DNA of 44,372 bases. It comes from an uncultured Bacteroidia bacterium. GTDB lineage: Bacteria > Bacteroidota > Bacteroidia > Bacteroidales > ML635J-15. The position numbers were made by a program, and so were the translations under genes. This document shows, in pieces, positions 15,695 to 24,570 of this stretch; position 1 is the stretch's first letter; each line of letters starts with the position of its first letter. A model generated the notes under the pieces. That model had not been told where the DNA came from. It made no database searches and saw only the letters and a list, made by a program, of their open reading frames with translations. The DNA is taken from contig CACWOG010000012.1 of NCBI GenBank assembly GCA_902762455.1, positions 1-44,372 on the forward strand. The letters are read 5' to 3'.

Positions 15695-18328
15695 TTAAAA
15701 CAGACTCATCTGCGTTCCGTCGTCGGGCATGAATGCATCGTCGGAAAGTTTCGACGAATCGTCTTCTGCCTGCGGTTCTTCCTCAGGCTCCTCATCCTCT
15801 GGCTTTACCAAAGGCTCTATGAAGCATATTTCCTTTACCTCGTAAGTTGTAAGTCGTTTGCCGCGGGCTGTTATACCCTTTACACCGATAAATTCTTCTG
15901 CATCAATAATTTCAGGCTCACGCTTTTCGTCCTTGCCGCCAAAGGTTATCTTAAGCTGCGGATGTTTGTCCTCGCTTACTGCAAGCATATACGAACCTTC
16001 GTATTCCGAAACAAACGACTGCGGTTTGGTCATTTCCTGAACATTGAAACGCTTCAAATAATAGAAGTTCTGCTCGGCATCGAAATGAACGGCAGTGAAA
16101 ACCTTGTCGGCCTTGTACTTCTCGATTATGAGAATGTCGTCGTTGTAGTGGTTAGAGAGGTCGAAATTGGTGAAAATGCAGTCGCCGGCATTGGTGACAA
16201 CGAGAATCTTGTCGGTTCCCGAAAATTCGCCCAAGTACTGTCCGCGTCCGTCAACATTGAGGCGCAAAACATCCTTGTCGAACCATATCTTGCGTCCGCC
16301 AAGCGTCGAAACGCCTTCTTCCTTCTGCGTAATCTTGTGTATTTCGGTACGGGCGAAAATATTTCCCTGCGCATCGCGGTTCTTTATGGCAATGTCCTTG
16401 AAATCAACATCAAAGGTAAGTTTTCTCAATTTCGGCTTCGGCTTCAGCTTGCACGAGATAACTTCGGCTTCACCATTTGGATTAGCCTTGAAGTACAGCA
16501 ATTTAGAACCGGGTGTCCCCTTGGTCATATCGTATTCCTTGTCGCGGATGACATTGGTAATTGCAAAACGCTTGATGTATGAAGTTGCCGACTTGCCATC
16601 GCGGTAAACCACATTGTAGATGGTGCGCTTGTCGTTCTTGCGGTACACAGCCACATATATTATGCCCTTGCCGAAGAATGCCTTGTCGGTCACCTTTGAA
16701 ACCTGATATTTTCCATCTTCGTGAATGACAATGATGTCGTCGATGTCGGAGCAGTCGCATACATATTCGTCCTTCTTCAAGCCATAACCAACGAAGCCTT
16801 CTTCCCTGTTGATGTAGAGCTTTTCGTTTGCAACGGCCACCTCGCCGGCATCAATCGAATCGAAGTTGCGGATTTCGGTCTTGCGTTCGCGACCTTCGCC
16901 GTACTTTTCCTTGATGTGCTGGTAATAATTAATGGTATAGTCAACAATGTGGTCGAGGTCGTTCTGTACGGCCTTTATCTGTTCCTGTATTGCAATCAAG
17001 TCCTCGTCGGCCTTCTCGATGTTGAAGCGAAGAATGCGTTTCATCCTTATTTCCAGCAACTTTAGAATATCTTCGGCTGTTACCTCACGCATAAGTTTCA
17101 GCTTGTGTGCGATAATCTTGGAATGGATAAACTCGACTGCCTCATCGTTCGATCCGGCATTTTCGTAAGCCTTTTCCTTATAGATGCGCTTTTCGATAAA
17201 CCATTTTTCGAGCGACTGGTAATGCCATTGCTCCTCGAGTTCGCTCTTCTTGATTTTCAGTTCCTGACGGAGCAGTTCCAAGGTGTTGCGCACCGATGCT
17301 TCCAAAATTTCGGTTACCGAGGCAAAGCGTGGCTTGTCCTCCTCGATTACGCAGGCATTGGGAGAAATGGAAACCTGACAGTTGGTAAATGCGTACAATG
17401 CATCGATTGTAACATCGGCCGAAACGCCAGGCTGAAGTTCTATCAGAATTTCGGCATTTTCGGCGGTGTTGTCGTCAACTTTCCTGATTTTTATCTTGTT
17501 CTTCTCGTTGGCTTTCAGTATGGTGTCGATGATTCCGCTGGTTGTCTGTCCGTATGGTATCTCCTTGATTGCCAAAGTCTTCTTGTCAACCTTTTCGATA
17601 CGGGCACGGATGAGCAGCTTTCCACCGCGCTGACCATCGTTGTAGCGGCTCACATCGATAAGACCGCCAGTGGGGAAGTCGGGATAAAGTTGCACGGGCT
17701 CGTCGCGGAGCACTGCAATACAGCCGTCGAGCAGTTCGTTGAAGTTGTGCGGAAGAACTATAGAGTTGAGACCTACGGCAATACCTTCTACGCCCTGAGC
17801 AAGCAGAAGCGGGAACTTTATAGGCAGGTTTATAGGTTCCTGCTTACGACCGTCGTATGAATCCTTCCAGAAGGTGGTCTTGTTGTTGAAAGCCACCTCG
17901 AGGGCGAACTTCGAAAGACGAGCCTCGATGTAACGGGGTGCTGCTGCGCTGTCGCCTGTGAGTATGTTACCCCAGTTACCCTGAGTTTCGATGAGCAGGT
18001 CCTTCTGTCCCATCTGCACCAAAGCACCGCCGATTGCAGCGTCGCCGTGCGGGTGGTACTGCATTGTCTGACCGACAATGTTTGCCACCTTGTTGAAACG
18101 GCCGTCGTCTATCTGCTTCATTGCGTGAAGGATACGGCGTTGTACCGGTTTCAGACCATCGTAAATGTGTGGTACGGCACGCTCGAGAATTACATACGAG
18201 GCATAGTCCAGAAACCAATTCTGGAACATATTCTTCATACGAGTAATGGTGACACCGGTTTCGGGATTCTGTTCTACCTCGATAACATCGGTTTCGTCCT
18301 GCGGTATATTCTTGTTTTCGTCGTCCAT
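15695..18328 (-). CDS. parC: DNA topoisomerase IV subunit A (877 aa)
   Basis: Breakage-reunion subunit of the type IIA topoisomerase that decatenates daughter chromosomes, working with ParE encoded just upstream. The N-terminus (1-30) is acidic and non-conserved. The winged-helix DNA gate has the active-site Tyr133 in APRYIEARLS. The tower and coiled coil span about 350-480, followed by a beta-pinwheel-type C-terminal region (about 510-820) and an acidic tail ending in MSLF. In the quinolone-determining loop (YHPHGD, 91-96) the positions equivalent to E. coli ParC Ser80 and Glu84 are Ala97 and Gly101. It begins 12 nt after the parE stop, so the two form one operon. Confidence 0.93.
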   Translation of the reverse strand: MDDENKNIPQDETDVIEVEQNPETGVTITRMKNMFQNWFLDYASYVILERAVPHIYDGLKPVQRRILHAMKQIDDGRFNKVANIVGQTMQYHPHGDAAIGGALVQMGQKDLLIETQGNWGNILTGDSAAAPRYIEARLSKFALEVAFNNKTTFWKDSYDGRKQEPINLPIKFPLLLAQGVEGIAVGLNSIVLPHNFNELLDGCIAVLRDEPVQLYPDFPTGGLIDVSRYNDGQRGGKLLIRARIEKVDKKTLAIKEIPYGQTTSGIIDTILKANEKNKIKIRKVDDNTAENAEILIELQPGVSADVTIDALYAFTNCQVSISPNACVIEEDKPRFASVTEILEASVRNTLELLRQELKIKKSELEEQWHYQSLEKWFIEKRIYKEKAYENAGSNDEAVEFIHSKIIAHKLKLMREVTAEDILKLLEIRMKRILRFNIEKADEDLIAIQEQIKAVQNDLDHIVDYTINYYQHIKEKYGEGRERKTEIRNFDSIDAGEVAVANEKLYINREEGFVGYGLKKDEYVCDCSDIDDIIVIHEDGKYQVSKVTDKAFFGKGIIYVAVYRKNDKRTIYNVVYRDGKSATSYIKRFAITNVIRDKEYDMTKGTPGSKLLYFKANPNGEAEVISCKLKPKPKLRKLTFDVDFKDIAIKNRDAQGNIFARTEIHKITQKEEGVSTLGGRKIWFDKDVLRLNVDGRGQYLGEFSGTDKILVVTNAGDCIFTNFDLSNHYNDDILIIEKYKADKVFTAVHFDAEQNFYYLKRFNVQEMTKPQSFVSEYEGSYMLAVSEDKHPQLKITFGGKDEKREPEIIDAEEFIGVKGITARGKRLTTYEVKEICFIEPLVKPEDEEPEEEPQAEDDSSKLSDDAFMPDDGTQMSLF

Positions 18329-18340
18329 AGTTTCTGTTTT

Positions 18341-20212
18341 TTAGTCTTCTTCCATCCTAAGGTTCTCGATAATGAAGTTCTGGCGCTCCTGGGTGTTGTT
18401 ACCCATAAAATAGTCGAGCAGAGCCTTTATGTTGTCGTCTTTCGACAGGGTAACGGGCGATAGTTTCATATCGGGACCGATGAAGTTTTTGAATTCCTGC
18501 CAGTTGATTTCACCGAGACCTTTGAATCGGGTAGTTTCCGAATTCTTGATTTTTTTCTGGGCCTCGTCGCGCTCGTTTTCGGTGTAGCAGTACTTGGTTT
18601 CCAGCTTGTTGCGCACACGGAAAAGCGGTGTTTCGAGGATAAACAGATGCCCCTGCCTGATGATGTCGGGGAAAAACTGCAGGAAGAATGTTATCAGCAG
18701 AAGCCTGATGTGCATACCATCAACATCGGCATCGGTTGCGATTACCACATTGCGGTAGCGGATATTGTCGATTCCCTCCTCAATGTTGAGTGCCGCCTGC
18801 AAGAGGTTGAACTCGTCGTTCTCGTAAACAACCTTCTTGGTCTTGCCGTACGAATTGAGCGGTTTACCGCGCAAGCTGAACACTGCCTGAGTGGTAACAT
18901 CGCGGCTCTTGGTGATTGAACCGCTTGCAGAATCACCCTCGGTGATGAAGATTGTACTTTCGTCGCGACGGGGATTGTTGCTGTTGTAGTGGATACGGCA
19001 GTCGCGAAGCTTCTCGTTGTGCAGGCTGACCTTCTTGGCCTTTTCGCGGGCAAGTTTCTGTACGCCCGACATTGCCTTGCGCTCCTTTTCGGATGACTGG
19101 ATTTTCTCAAGCATCCTGTCGGAAATTTCCTTGTTCTTGTGCAGGTAGTTGTCAACCTCGCGCTTAATGAAGTCTCCGATGAACTTGTTGACGCTTACGC
19201 CCGACAGCGGATAAGGATTACCATCTTCATCCTTCTCTGGCGCCATATTTGCAGAGCCAAGCTTAATTTTTGTCTGGCTTTCGAAAGTAGGTTCAATGAC
19301 ATTTATAGCGATGGCAGCCACGATTCCGCTACGAATATCCTGCGGCTCGAAGTTCTTGCCGTAGTATTCCTTGATTGTGCGGGCAATGTGTTCCTTGAAT
19401 GCGCTCTGATGAGTACCGCCCTGCGAGGTGTATTGTCCGTTTACAAACGAATAGTATTCCTCGCCGTTCTGGTCGGTGTGGGTGAATGCAATCTCGATGT
19501 CGTCGCCCTTGAGGTGGATATGCGGATAAAGCGGTTCTGAATTGTGGCGTTCTTTCACAAGGTCGAGAAGACCGTTTTTCGAAATGTACTTTTTGCCGTT
19601 GAAATTAAGTGTAAGACCAGTGTTGAGGTAGCTATAGTTGCGGAACATCGTCTCGAGGTATTCTTCGCGGAAGCGGTAGTGTCCGAAAATCTCCTCGTCG
19701 GGGGTAAATTCCACATAAGTACCGTTCTTTTCGGTTGTTGGAACAAGGTCGTATTCCTTCACCAGCTTGCCTTTCTCAAAATCGGCCTGCTTCATCATTC
19801 CGTCGCGGAACGACTTAACGGTAAATGTTACCGACAAAGCGTTCACCGCCTTGGTACCAACGCCGTTCAAACCGACCGACTTCTGGAAAGCCTTGTTGTC
19901 GTATTTACCTCCGGTATTCATTACCGATACGGCATCTATCATCTTGCCCTGCGGGATTCCTCGTCCGAAGTCGCGAACCGAAATGGTATTTTCGCGCAAT
20001 TTGATTTCGATGTTAAGCCCGAAGTGCATACGGAACTCATCGATAGAGTTGTCGATGACTTCCTTCACGAGAACATAGATCCCATCGTCGGAAGCCTCGC
20101 CGTTACCGAGCTTGCCAATGTACATACCCGGACGCAGACGCACATGCTCGAGACCTTCGAGGGTGCGAATGTTGTCGTCGGTGTAGTTGTTTATGTTGTT
20201 GTTTTCTGCCAT
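18341..20212 (-). CDS. parE: DNA topoisomerase IV subunit B (623 aa)
   Basis: ATPase subunit of topoisomerase IV. GHKL domain: Glu51 (general base) and Asn55 in EVIDNSIDE, Asp81-Gly85 in DFGRGIP, and the ATP-lid GLNGVG (about 114-119). Transducer domain about 220-390. Toprim domain: EGDSASG and the metal-binding [10 protein letters not shown]. It ends in the short C-terminal region typical of ParE (623 aa; GyrB is usually longer). The start at 20212 gives the usual short, poorly conserved N-terminus before [17 protein letters not shown]. First gene of the parE-parC operon, with a -7 box 20 nt upstream. Confidence 0.93.
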   Translation of the reverse strand: MAENNNINNYTDDNIRTLEGLEHVRLRPGMYIGKLGNGEASDDGIYVLVKEVIDNSIDEFRMHFGLNIEIKLRENTISVRDFGRGIPQGKMIDAVSVMNTGGKYDNKAFQKSVGLNGVGTKAVNALSVTFTVKSFRDGMMKQADFEKGKLVKEYDLVPTTEKNGTYVEFTPDEEIFGHYRFREEYLETMFRNYSYLNTGLTLNFNGKKYISKNGLLDLVKERHNSEPLYPHIHLKGDDIEIAFTHTDQNGEEYYSFVNGQYTSQGGTHQSAFKEHIARTIKEYYGKNFEPQDIRSGIVAAIAINVIEPTFESQTKIKLGSANMAPEKDEDGNPYPLSGVSVNKFIGDFIKREVDNYLHKNKEISDRMLEKIQSSEKERKAMSGVQKLAREKAKKVSLHNEKLRDCRIHYNSNNPRRDESTIFITEGDSASGSITKSRDVTTQAVFSLRGKPLNSYGKTKKVVYENDEFNLLQAALNIEEGIDNIRYRNVVIATDADVDGMHIRLLLITFFLQFFPDIIRQGHLFILETPLFRVRNKLETKYCYTENERDEAQKKIKNSETTRFKGLGEINWQEFKNFIGPDMKLSPVTLSKDDNIKALLDYFMGNNTQERQNFIIENLRMEED

Positions 20213-20232
20213 TGAACAAAAATTTTGCTTCG

Positions 20233-20258
20233 CAAAAATACAAAACCGCTACGCCAAA
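20233..20258 (-). promoter_or_regulatory. Promoter of parE-parC
   Basis: Minus strand TATTTTTG (-7; 20233-20240) preceded by TTTG at 20255-20258. The flanking block TCAGATTTTGGCGTAG is nearly identical in front of the ParE-like gene at 20342-20965, so the promoter was duplicated with the gene. The 14-nt spacing is shorter than usual, but both copies keep it. Confidence 0.6.
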
Positions 20259-20341
20259 ATCTGACCTATACCTTATTTTTAATTAACAAAGTGGGTGTTA
20301 ATTACGGAATACGAATCTTTTCTTTAAAAATATTCTGCAAA

Positions 20342-20965
20342 TCATTTTTCCGAAACAATCTTTTTCTTATTGAAATAAAATGTAACTCCAGAGATATTGT
20401 CACTGTAGTTGCGGATTATTGTTTCAATATATTCTTTGCGGAAGCGGTAGTGCCCGAAAATTTCCTCATCGGGGGTAAATTCCACGTATGTACCTTTCCT
20501 CTCGGTCGTAGACTCAAGGTCGTATTCCTTCACGAGCTTGCCTCTCTCAAAATCAGCACGCTTCGTTTTTCTTTCTCTGAACGTCTTGATGGTAAATGAT
20601 GCTGATAAAGCATTTGCAAGTTGCGGACCATATAGCGGCACCAATAAGAACTTAGTGTAATCCTCGCTCCAGTGAGCTTTGATACGCATAACCATTACAT
20701 TTTCGTCAATCATATTATGATGTAATCCTATTCCGTAGTCACGAATAGAAATAGTTTTATCTTTAAGTTCTATTTTGATCTTATCTCCAACTTCCAAGAA
20801 CTCGCCGATTGACCAATCGAGAACTTTTTTCACGAGTACATAAATCCCATCATCGGGAGACTCACCATTGCCAAGTTTGCCAGTGTATAAAGTGGGGTGC
20901 AGACGCACACGATTAAGACATTCAAGTTCATAATCGTACATTGGTTCAATTTTATAATCTTCCAT
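20342..20965 (-). CDS. Truncated, catalytically degenerate ParE-like GHKL protein (207 aa)
   Basis: The whole ORF aligns with residues about 10-215 of the adjacent ParE (for example [25 protein letters not shown] and RNYS are shared) and stops before the transducer and Toprim domains. Residues needed for ATP hydrolysis are replaced: EVIDNSIDE is KVLDWSIGE here (general-base Glu to Lys47, Mg-binding Asn to Trp51), and the lid GLNGVG has become LVPLYG. Asp76 and two Gly of DxGxG remain. The frame is open over 207 codons and the promoter is kept. It is either a pseudoenzyme that could bind ParE or ParC, or a recent decaying duplicate. Confidence 0.75.
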   Translation of the reverse strand: MEDYKIEPMYDYELECLNRVRLHPTLYTGKLGNGESPDDGIYVLVKKVLDWSIGEFLEVGDKIKIELKDKTISIRDYGIGLHHNMIDENVMVMRIKAHWSEDYTKFLLVPLYGPQLANALSASFTIKTFRERKTKRADFERGKLVKEYDLESTTERKGTYVEFTPDEEIFGHYRFRKEYIETIIRNYSDNISGVTFYFNKKKIVSEK

Positions 20966-20984
20966 TTGCTAAAAAATTTTTCTG

Positions 20985-21010
20985 CAAAACTACACGCAAC
21001 CTACGCCAAA
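20985..21010 (-). promoter_or_regulatory. Promoter of the ParE-like gene (duplicate of the parE promoter)
   Basis: TAGTTTTG (-7; 20985-20992) with TTTG at 21007-21010 and the same TCAGATTTTGGCGTAG block as the parE promoter, including the same 14-nt spacing. The ATG follows about 19 nt after the box. Confidence 0.6.
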
Positions 21011-21186
21011 ATCTGACCGATGTTTATTGATTCATCAAAATGTTTGTATATTTATTGCAGCGGGCCTGTGTGGAAATGGTGCCTTGAAATATCGGAGAAA
21101 TTTGATGCAGAGACTATTCTGCCCAGTTCTTCCAAAAAAATAGGAAGCATAACATTAAACCCAATATGGTGATTGGTTAAAAATAT

Positions 21187-21194
21187 TACTTTTG
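21187..21194 (+). promoter_or_regulatory. Promoter -7 box (TACTTTTG) for the M28 peptidase gene
   Basis: TACTTTTG ends 24 nt before the chosen ATG at 21219. A transcript would start near 21201, past the upstream TTG and ATG codons at 21192 and 21198, which supports the later start. Confidence 0.55.
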
Positions 21195-21218
21195 CAAATG
21201 AATTTAAAAGATATAAAA

Positions 21219-22470
21219 ATGAGGAAAATATTTGTTTTGATATCGGTTTTTGCATTGGTATTGGTGTTTCACGAAACATCTTTAAATGCACAGGATATAG
21301 TCTATTATAGACAGATTATCAAGGAATTAACTTCTGCAAAGTACCAAGGACGCGGATATGCGAAAGGCGGTTCGAACAAGGCTGGGAAATATCTGGAAAA
21401 GGAGTTCGCCAAAGCTGGTGCCGATGAAGTTGTTTGCCAGCCGTTCAAGTTGGACATAAACACCTACGTTGGAAATATGGAATTGTCGGTTGACGGTCGC
21501 AAGCAAACTCCGGGCGTTGATTTTGTAATGCGCGAGTACTCACCGGGCGTACACGGCACATACAATCTATACTTTGTCGATACCACCAATTTCGACGCGG
21601 AAAAGATGTACAGCGACCTTGCAAAACCCGAAAACAAGGATTGTTTCGTTGTTTGCGACTTCTGGTTTTCTTATACGCATAGCAAGGATTTCAAGAACCT
21701 GCAAATTCCTGGTGCTTGCACAAATGCAGGCTTGATACAGACATGGCCTCCGATACTGAAATTCTACAAGGCATACGGCGAAAAGGTGGTTGACAAGCCT
21801 ATCATTTGGGCAACATCTGATTTCCCGAAGGATGCCAAGACCATCACCGCCAACATCGACAACACTTTCCTGAAGGATTACGAGTGCTTCAATGTAGTTG
21901 CAAAGGTTGAAGGTCGCAAGCACGACAGTAGCTTCATCTTCACTGCCCACTACGACCATCTGGGCAACCTCGGCAAAAAGGTTTACTACGCTGGTGCCAA
22001 CGACAATGCCTCGGGCACAGCCGCCATAGTGACACTTGCCTCATATTACTCAAAGAACCGTCCCGAATACGACATGTATTTCGTCGCTTTTGCAGCCGAG
22101 GAATCGGGTCTGCATGGTTCTGAATGGTATGTAACCCATCCCAGTGTGCCGCTGTGTCTTCAACCTTGATATGATTGGCGACAACAATCCCGTGCAGTAT
22201 GTAGAGACCAATTCCGACCGTGGATTTGCCCTGTTTGAGCAAATCAATGGCGAAAAGCACTACTTCAAGGGGTTGAATCGTGGGGAACTGGCTGGCAACA
22301 GCGACCATTATTCGTTTGCCGAACATAAAGTGCCATGCATACTGTTTGAAAACGAAGAAGGCGATGCCTTCAAGTATTACCACACAGTATTCGACACATA
22401 CGAGACCATGAAGTTCGATACCTACGAGCCTGTTTTCAGGTTGGTGAGGGATTTTGTGGAGAGGTATTAG
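21219..22470 (+). pseudogene. M28-family metallopeptidase broken by a frameshift
   Basis: Secreted zinc aminopeptidase family. The signal peptide begins MRKIFVLISV and ends NAQ. Zn-ligand motifs are present in order: AHYDH, GANDNASG and AAEESGLHGSE in the first frame; FNLDMIGDN and a late His in YYHTVFDTYE in the second. The first frame ends at 22169 (WYVTHPSVPLCLQP). The second, open from at least 22144, continues the family sequence through VFNLDMIGD to 22470. One extra base or two missing bases near 22140-22160 explain it. The start at 21219 gives the best signal peptide. Either a real inactivation or a sequencing error; all catalytic motifs survive when the frames are joined. Confidence 0.85.
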
Positions 22471-22504
22471 TATTCGATTTTCGGATTTGACTTTATAAAA
22501 TACA

Positions 22505-22545
22505 TTCCGCCGCGATAAAGAAAGCAATTCTCCATCGCGGCGGAA
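22505..22545. repeat. 12-bp inverted repeat between convergent genes
   Basis: TTCCGCCGCGAT and ATCGCGGCGGAA are separated by 17 nt, between the M28 pseudogene and the poly-Ser protein gene (convergent). GC-rich stem without a T run on either strand; probably a 3'-end structure or an intergenic repeat. Confidence 0.6.
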
Positions 22546-22604
22546 AAAGTTAGTGTCAACTCCTATTCAAAAAAATGTGCAAATTGTGGTGAGAATAGGA
22601 ATTT

Positions 22605-23627
22605 TTAGAAGAAGAAGTCGCAGAAGATTAATGCTGCGTTCCATTCAGGATGATTGCTGTAACATCTGCCGATTTCATTAAACGAGTTTTGGTCTTCGTC
22701 GCGGTTATTACGGCAAGTAACACGATCACCGTCGCAGTCGCCCATAATAATGTTACTGCTCGATTTCCTCGATTTCGTGTAAAGGGTGTTGCGCTCTACT
22801 TTGCAGACAACTGTGCCGTCTTTTTTGATTTCACCGCTCCAAATTTCACCGATTTTGCGGCCCGAAGCATCTAGAATGTCGCCATTCCCCTCGGGAAGTT
22901 TGCCGATTTTGTTCTCGTAACGGTCGTAAACGTTGCCGTGGCCGTCAACGTAGCCTACATCGTGAGAACCTTTCTCAACACTGATTTTCTTATCTTTTTG
23001 GTCGGTTGATGATGAAGAAGAAGATGATGAGGAGGAGGATGGAAGCTTTGTATATGTAGGAGCCTGTATATTGGGCTGTGATTTCTTTATCTCTTCTGAC
23101 TTTTGGGCTTTTTTATCGAAATCATCTTGTGTGAACACTAAGCCGAAGTACGCGTATGCTATCAGTAGAGGACTTATGGTTTTATCGGTGACAGTACCAT
23201 TGTCGCCTAAGCGGCGATCTCTGTAATAGACTTCTCCAATTGCACCAAGCACGGCTCCCAATTTTTCTTCGTTGCGCCATACGTAGAAAAAGTTTGTACC
23301 ATCTTGTTTAACTTGAATGGTGCCAAAGTTGGGTGCTTCGACAGTACCGTCTGCACTAATAGAGCCTTTCGGCGAACCTTGGCTGTCGGTAAATTTACCT
23401 GTGTTCGCATCGAGTTTATAGACTACACCATCGTTCATTGTAAATTCGAGCGTGGCAGGATTCCACTTGCCAACTTCTTTGCCGTCTCTGTTGAATGTTA
23501 CAATCTGACCGTTTGCATCGGGCTTGGGGATTGACAGACTGCCCGACTGCGCCCAAGCGTTGAAATTTGCACCAAGAATGATGACCATCAACGCCACTAA
23601 CACCTTGAAAATTGATTTTCTGTACAT
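22605..23627 (-). CDS. Secreted protein with poly-serine linker (340 aa)
   Basis: Signal peptide (about 1-27, ending NAWAQ). The N-terminal half (about 30-150) consists of short beta-hairpin-like repeats with DANGQIVTFNRDGKEVG-type motifs. An 11-serine run (about 197-207) is a flexible linker. After it come more such repeats (GYVDGHGNVYDRYENKIGKL; DASGRKIGEIWSG) and a Cys-containing tail ending CDFFF. No catalytic domain and no sorting domain are recognised. Isolated minus-strand gene with its own -7 box. Function unknown; possibly a periplasmic or surface protein. Confidence 0.75.
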   Translation of the reverse strand: MYRKSIFKVLVALMVIILGANFNAWAQSGSLSIPKPDANGQIVTFNRDGKEVGKWNPATLEFTMNDGVVYKLDANTGKFTDSQGSPKGSISADGTVEAPNFGTIQVKQDGTNFFYVWRNEEKLGAVLGAIGEVYYRDRRLGDNGTVTDKTISPLLIAYAYFGLVFTQDDFDKKAQKSEEIKKSQPNIQAPTYTKLPSSSSSSSSSSSTDQKDKKISVEKGSHDVGYVDGHGNVYDRYENKIGKLPEGNGDILDASGRKIGEIWSGEIKKDGTVVCKVERNTLYTKSRKSSSNIIMGDCDGDRVTCRNNRDEDQNSFNEIGRCYSNHPEWNAALIFCDFFF

Positions 23628-23651
23628 TTTTTAAAATTTTTTTGTTAGGTG

Positions 23652-23659
23652 CAAACATA
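23652..23659 (-). promoter_or_regulatory. Promoter -7 box (TATGTTTG) for the poly-Ser protein gene
   Basis: TATGTTTG on the minus strand, 25 nt before the ATG. A TTTG-like element lies 23 nt further upstream, longer than ideal. Confidence 0.5.
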
Positions 23660-23895
23660 CAAAAAGATTGTTAATGCGTAAACAAAAAACAAAAAAGAAT
23701 TTATCGTAAAGACAAGTCTCTTTCATATAAACTAATCCCTGCACCCTTTCGCTCCCTGAGCGTCAGTCGAAGGGTCGAAGGGTAAGGTTAATACACATTA
23801 TAGCATTTCGTCATCTTGACTTCCCTTCGACAAAGCTCAGTGCGGCGCGACAAGCTCAGTCAGCGCAAAAGCAAAAAATGAATATTAGCCCAAAC

Positions 23896-23926
23896 TTGTA
23901 CAAACGAACATAAAACCGTACTTTTG
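23896..23926 (+). promoter_or_regulatory. Promoter for the CatA-like gene
   Basis: TTG (-33; 23896-23898), 20 nt, TACTTTTG (-7; 23919-23926). This is a near-consensus Bacteroidota promoter with a short leader of about 11 nt to the ATG. Confidence 0.7.
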
Positions 23927-23943
23927 CAAAAAATAGATGCGAA

Positions 23944-24561
23944 ATGAAACAGGAAATCGACCCCAAGGAAACCAACAGGGCATACGCCTTCGAAATGTGG
24001 ATGACTGCCCCAATGCCCATGGTGACATTGGTAAAGACAATGAATATCAACCGTCTGGTAAAGTTTGCCAGGAAAAGCGGTATGAAGCTGAATATGCTCT
24101 TGTGCTGGTGCATAGGCAAGACGGCTAGTCAGACAAAACATTTGTTCCTGTTGCCAGAAAATGGCAAGTTGTACAAGTATGACCAGCTGGCTATCAATGT
24201 GGTGGTGAGAAACAAAGAAGGCGGAATCAATTCCTGCGACATTCCGTTTTCGGATGATATAAGGCAGTTCAACCGCGACTATCTTGAATCGACGACCAAG
24301 GTGGCTAACGAATGCAAAAGTTATTTCATAGATGGCTATATGATTGTCGGCACATCGGCAATGATACAGACCGAACTCGACTGCGTCACCAACCAGTACA
24401 CCGACAAGTTCCTCAACCCGATGGTGATGTGGGGCAAATACCGCAAAAGTTGGTTCAAGAACACACTGCCCATATCGTTCCAGTTCCACCACGTGCAGAT
24501 GGATGGCGGTGACGGAGCAAGATTTTTGGAAAATTTGCAAAAGACAATAATGTCAATATAA
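23944..24561 (+). CDS. CatA-fold acetyltransferase-like protein (205 aa)
   Basis: Belongs to the chloramphenicol acetyltransferase fold family: total length about 205 aa and the active-site motif HHxxxDG as HHVQMDG (His182-His183, Asp187-Gly188), followed by ARFLENLQ. The N-terminal YAFEMWM and the mid-protein FLNPMVMWGKYR also fit. The second His would be the general base that activates a hydroxyl acceptor for acetyl-CoA. Many housekeeping homologues in Bacteroidota lack resistance function, so chloramphenicol resistance should not be assumed. The following zinc-ribbon gene starts 9 nt later, so the two are an operon. Confidence 0.75.
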   Translation: MKQEIDPKETNRAYAFEMWMTAPMPMVTLVKTMNINRLVKFARKSGMKLNMLLCWCIGKTASQTKHLFLLPENGKLYKYDQLAINVVVRNKEGGINSCDIPFSDDIRQFNRDYLESTTKVANECKSYFIDGYMIVGTSAMIQTELDCVTNQYTDKFLNPMVMWGKYRKSWFKNTLPISFQFHHVQMDGGDGARFLENLQKTIMSI

Positions 24562-24570
24562 GTGATAAAG

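Larger units (their letters stand above)
23628..23943. other. Intergenic between divergent genes, with repeat-like segment
   Basis: Holds the promoters of both flanking genes and a segment (about 23740-23870) with CTTCGAC and GACAAGCTCAGT motifs repeated in both orientations. Such repeats are common between Bacteroidota genes. No gene is seen. Confidence 0.5.

Noticed and set aside
17105-17860. 251-codon plus-strand ORF opposite parC
   Set aside because: Antisense shadow of the highly conserved parC; no plausible domain, and parC is certain.
18341-20212. DNA gyrase subunit B
   Set aside because: Length (623 aa), pairing with the ParC-type subunit, and the short C-terminus fit ParE better.
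22144-22470. Separate 108-aa gene starting at a GTG
   Set aside because: Its sequence continues the M28 peptidase (VFNLDMIGD, late His), so it is the second half of the frameshifted gene.
23860-24540. 226-codon minus-strand ORF opposite the CatA-like gene
   Set aside because: His/Val-rich antisense shadow; the plus-strand gene has a good promoter and active-site motif.
23944-24561. Chloramphenicol resistance gene
   Set aside because: The fold and HHxxxDG motif fit, but many Bacteroidota homologues are not resistance genes, and no mobile context is present.
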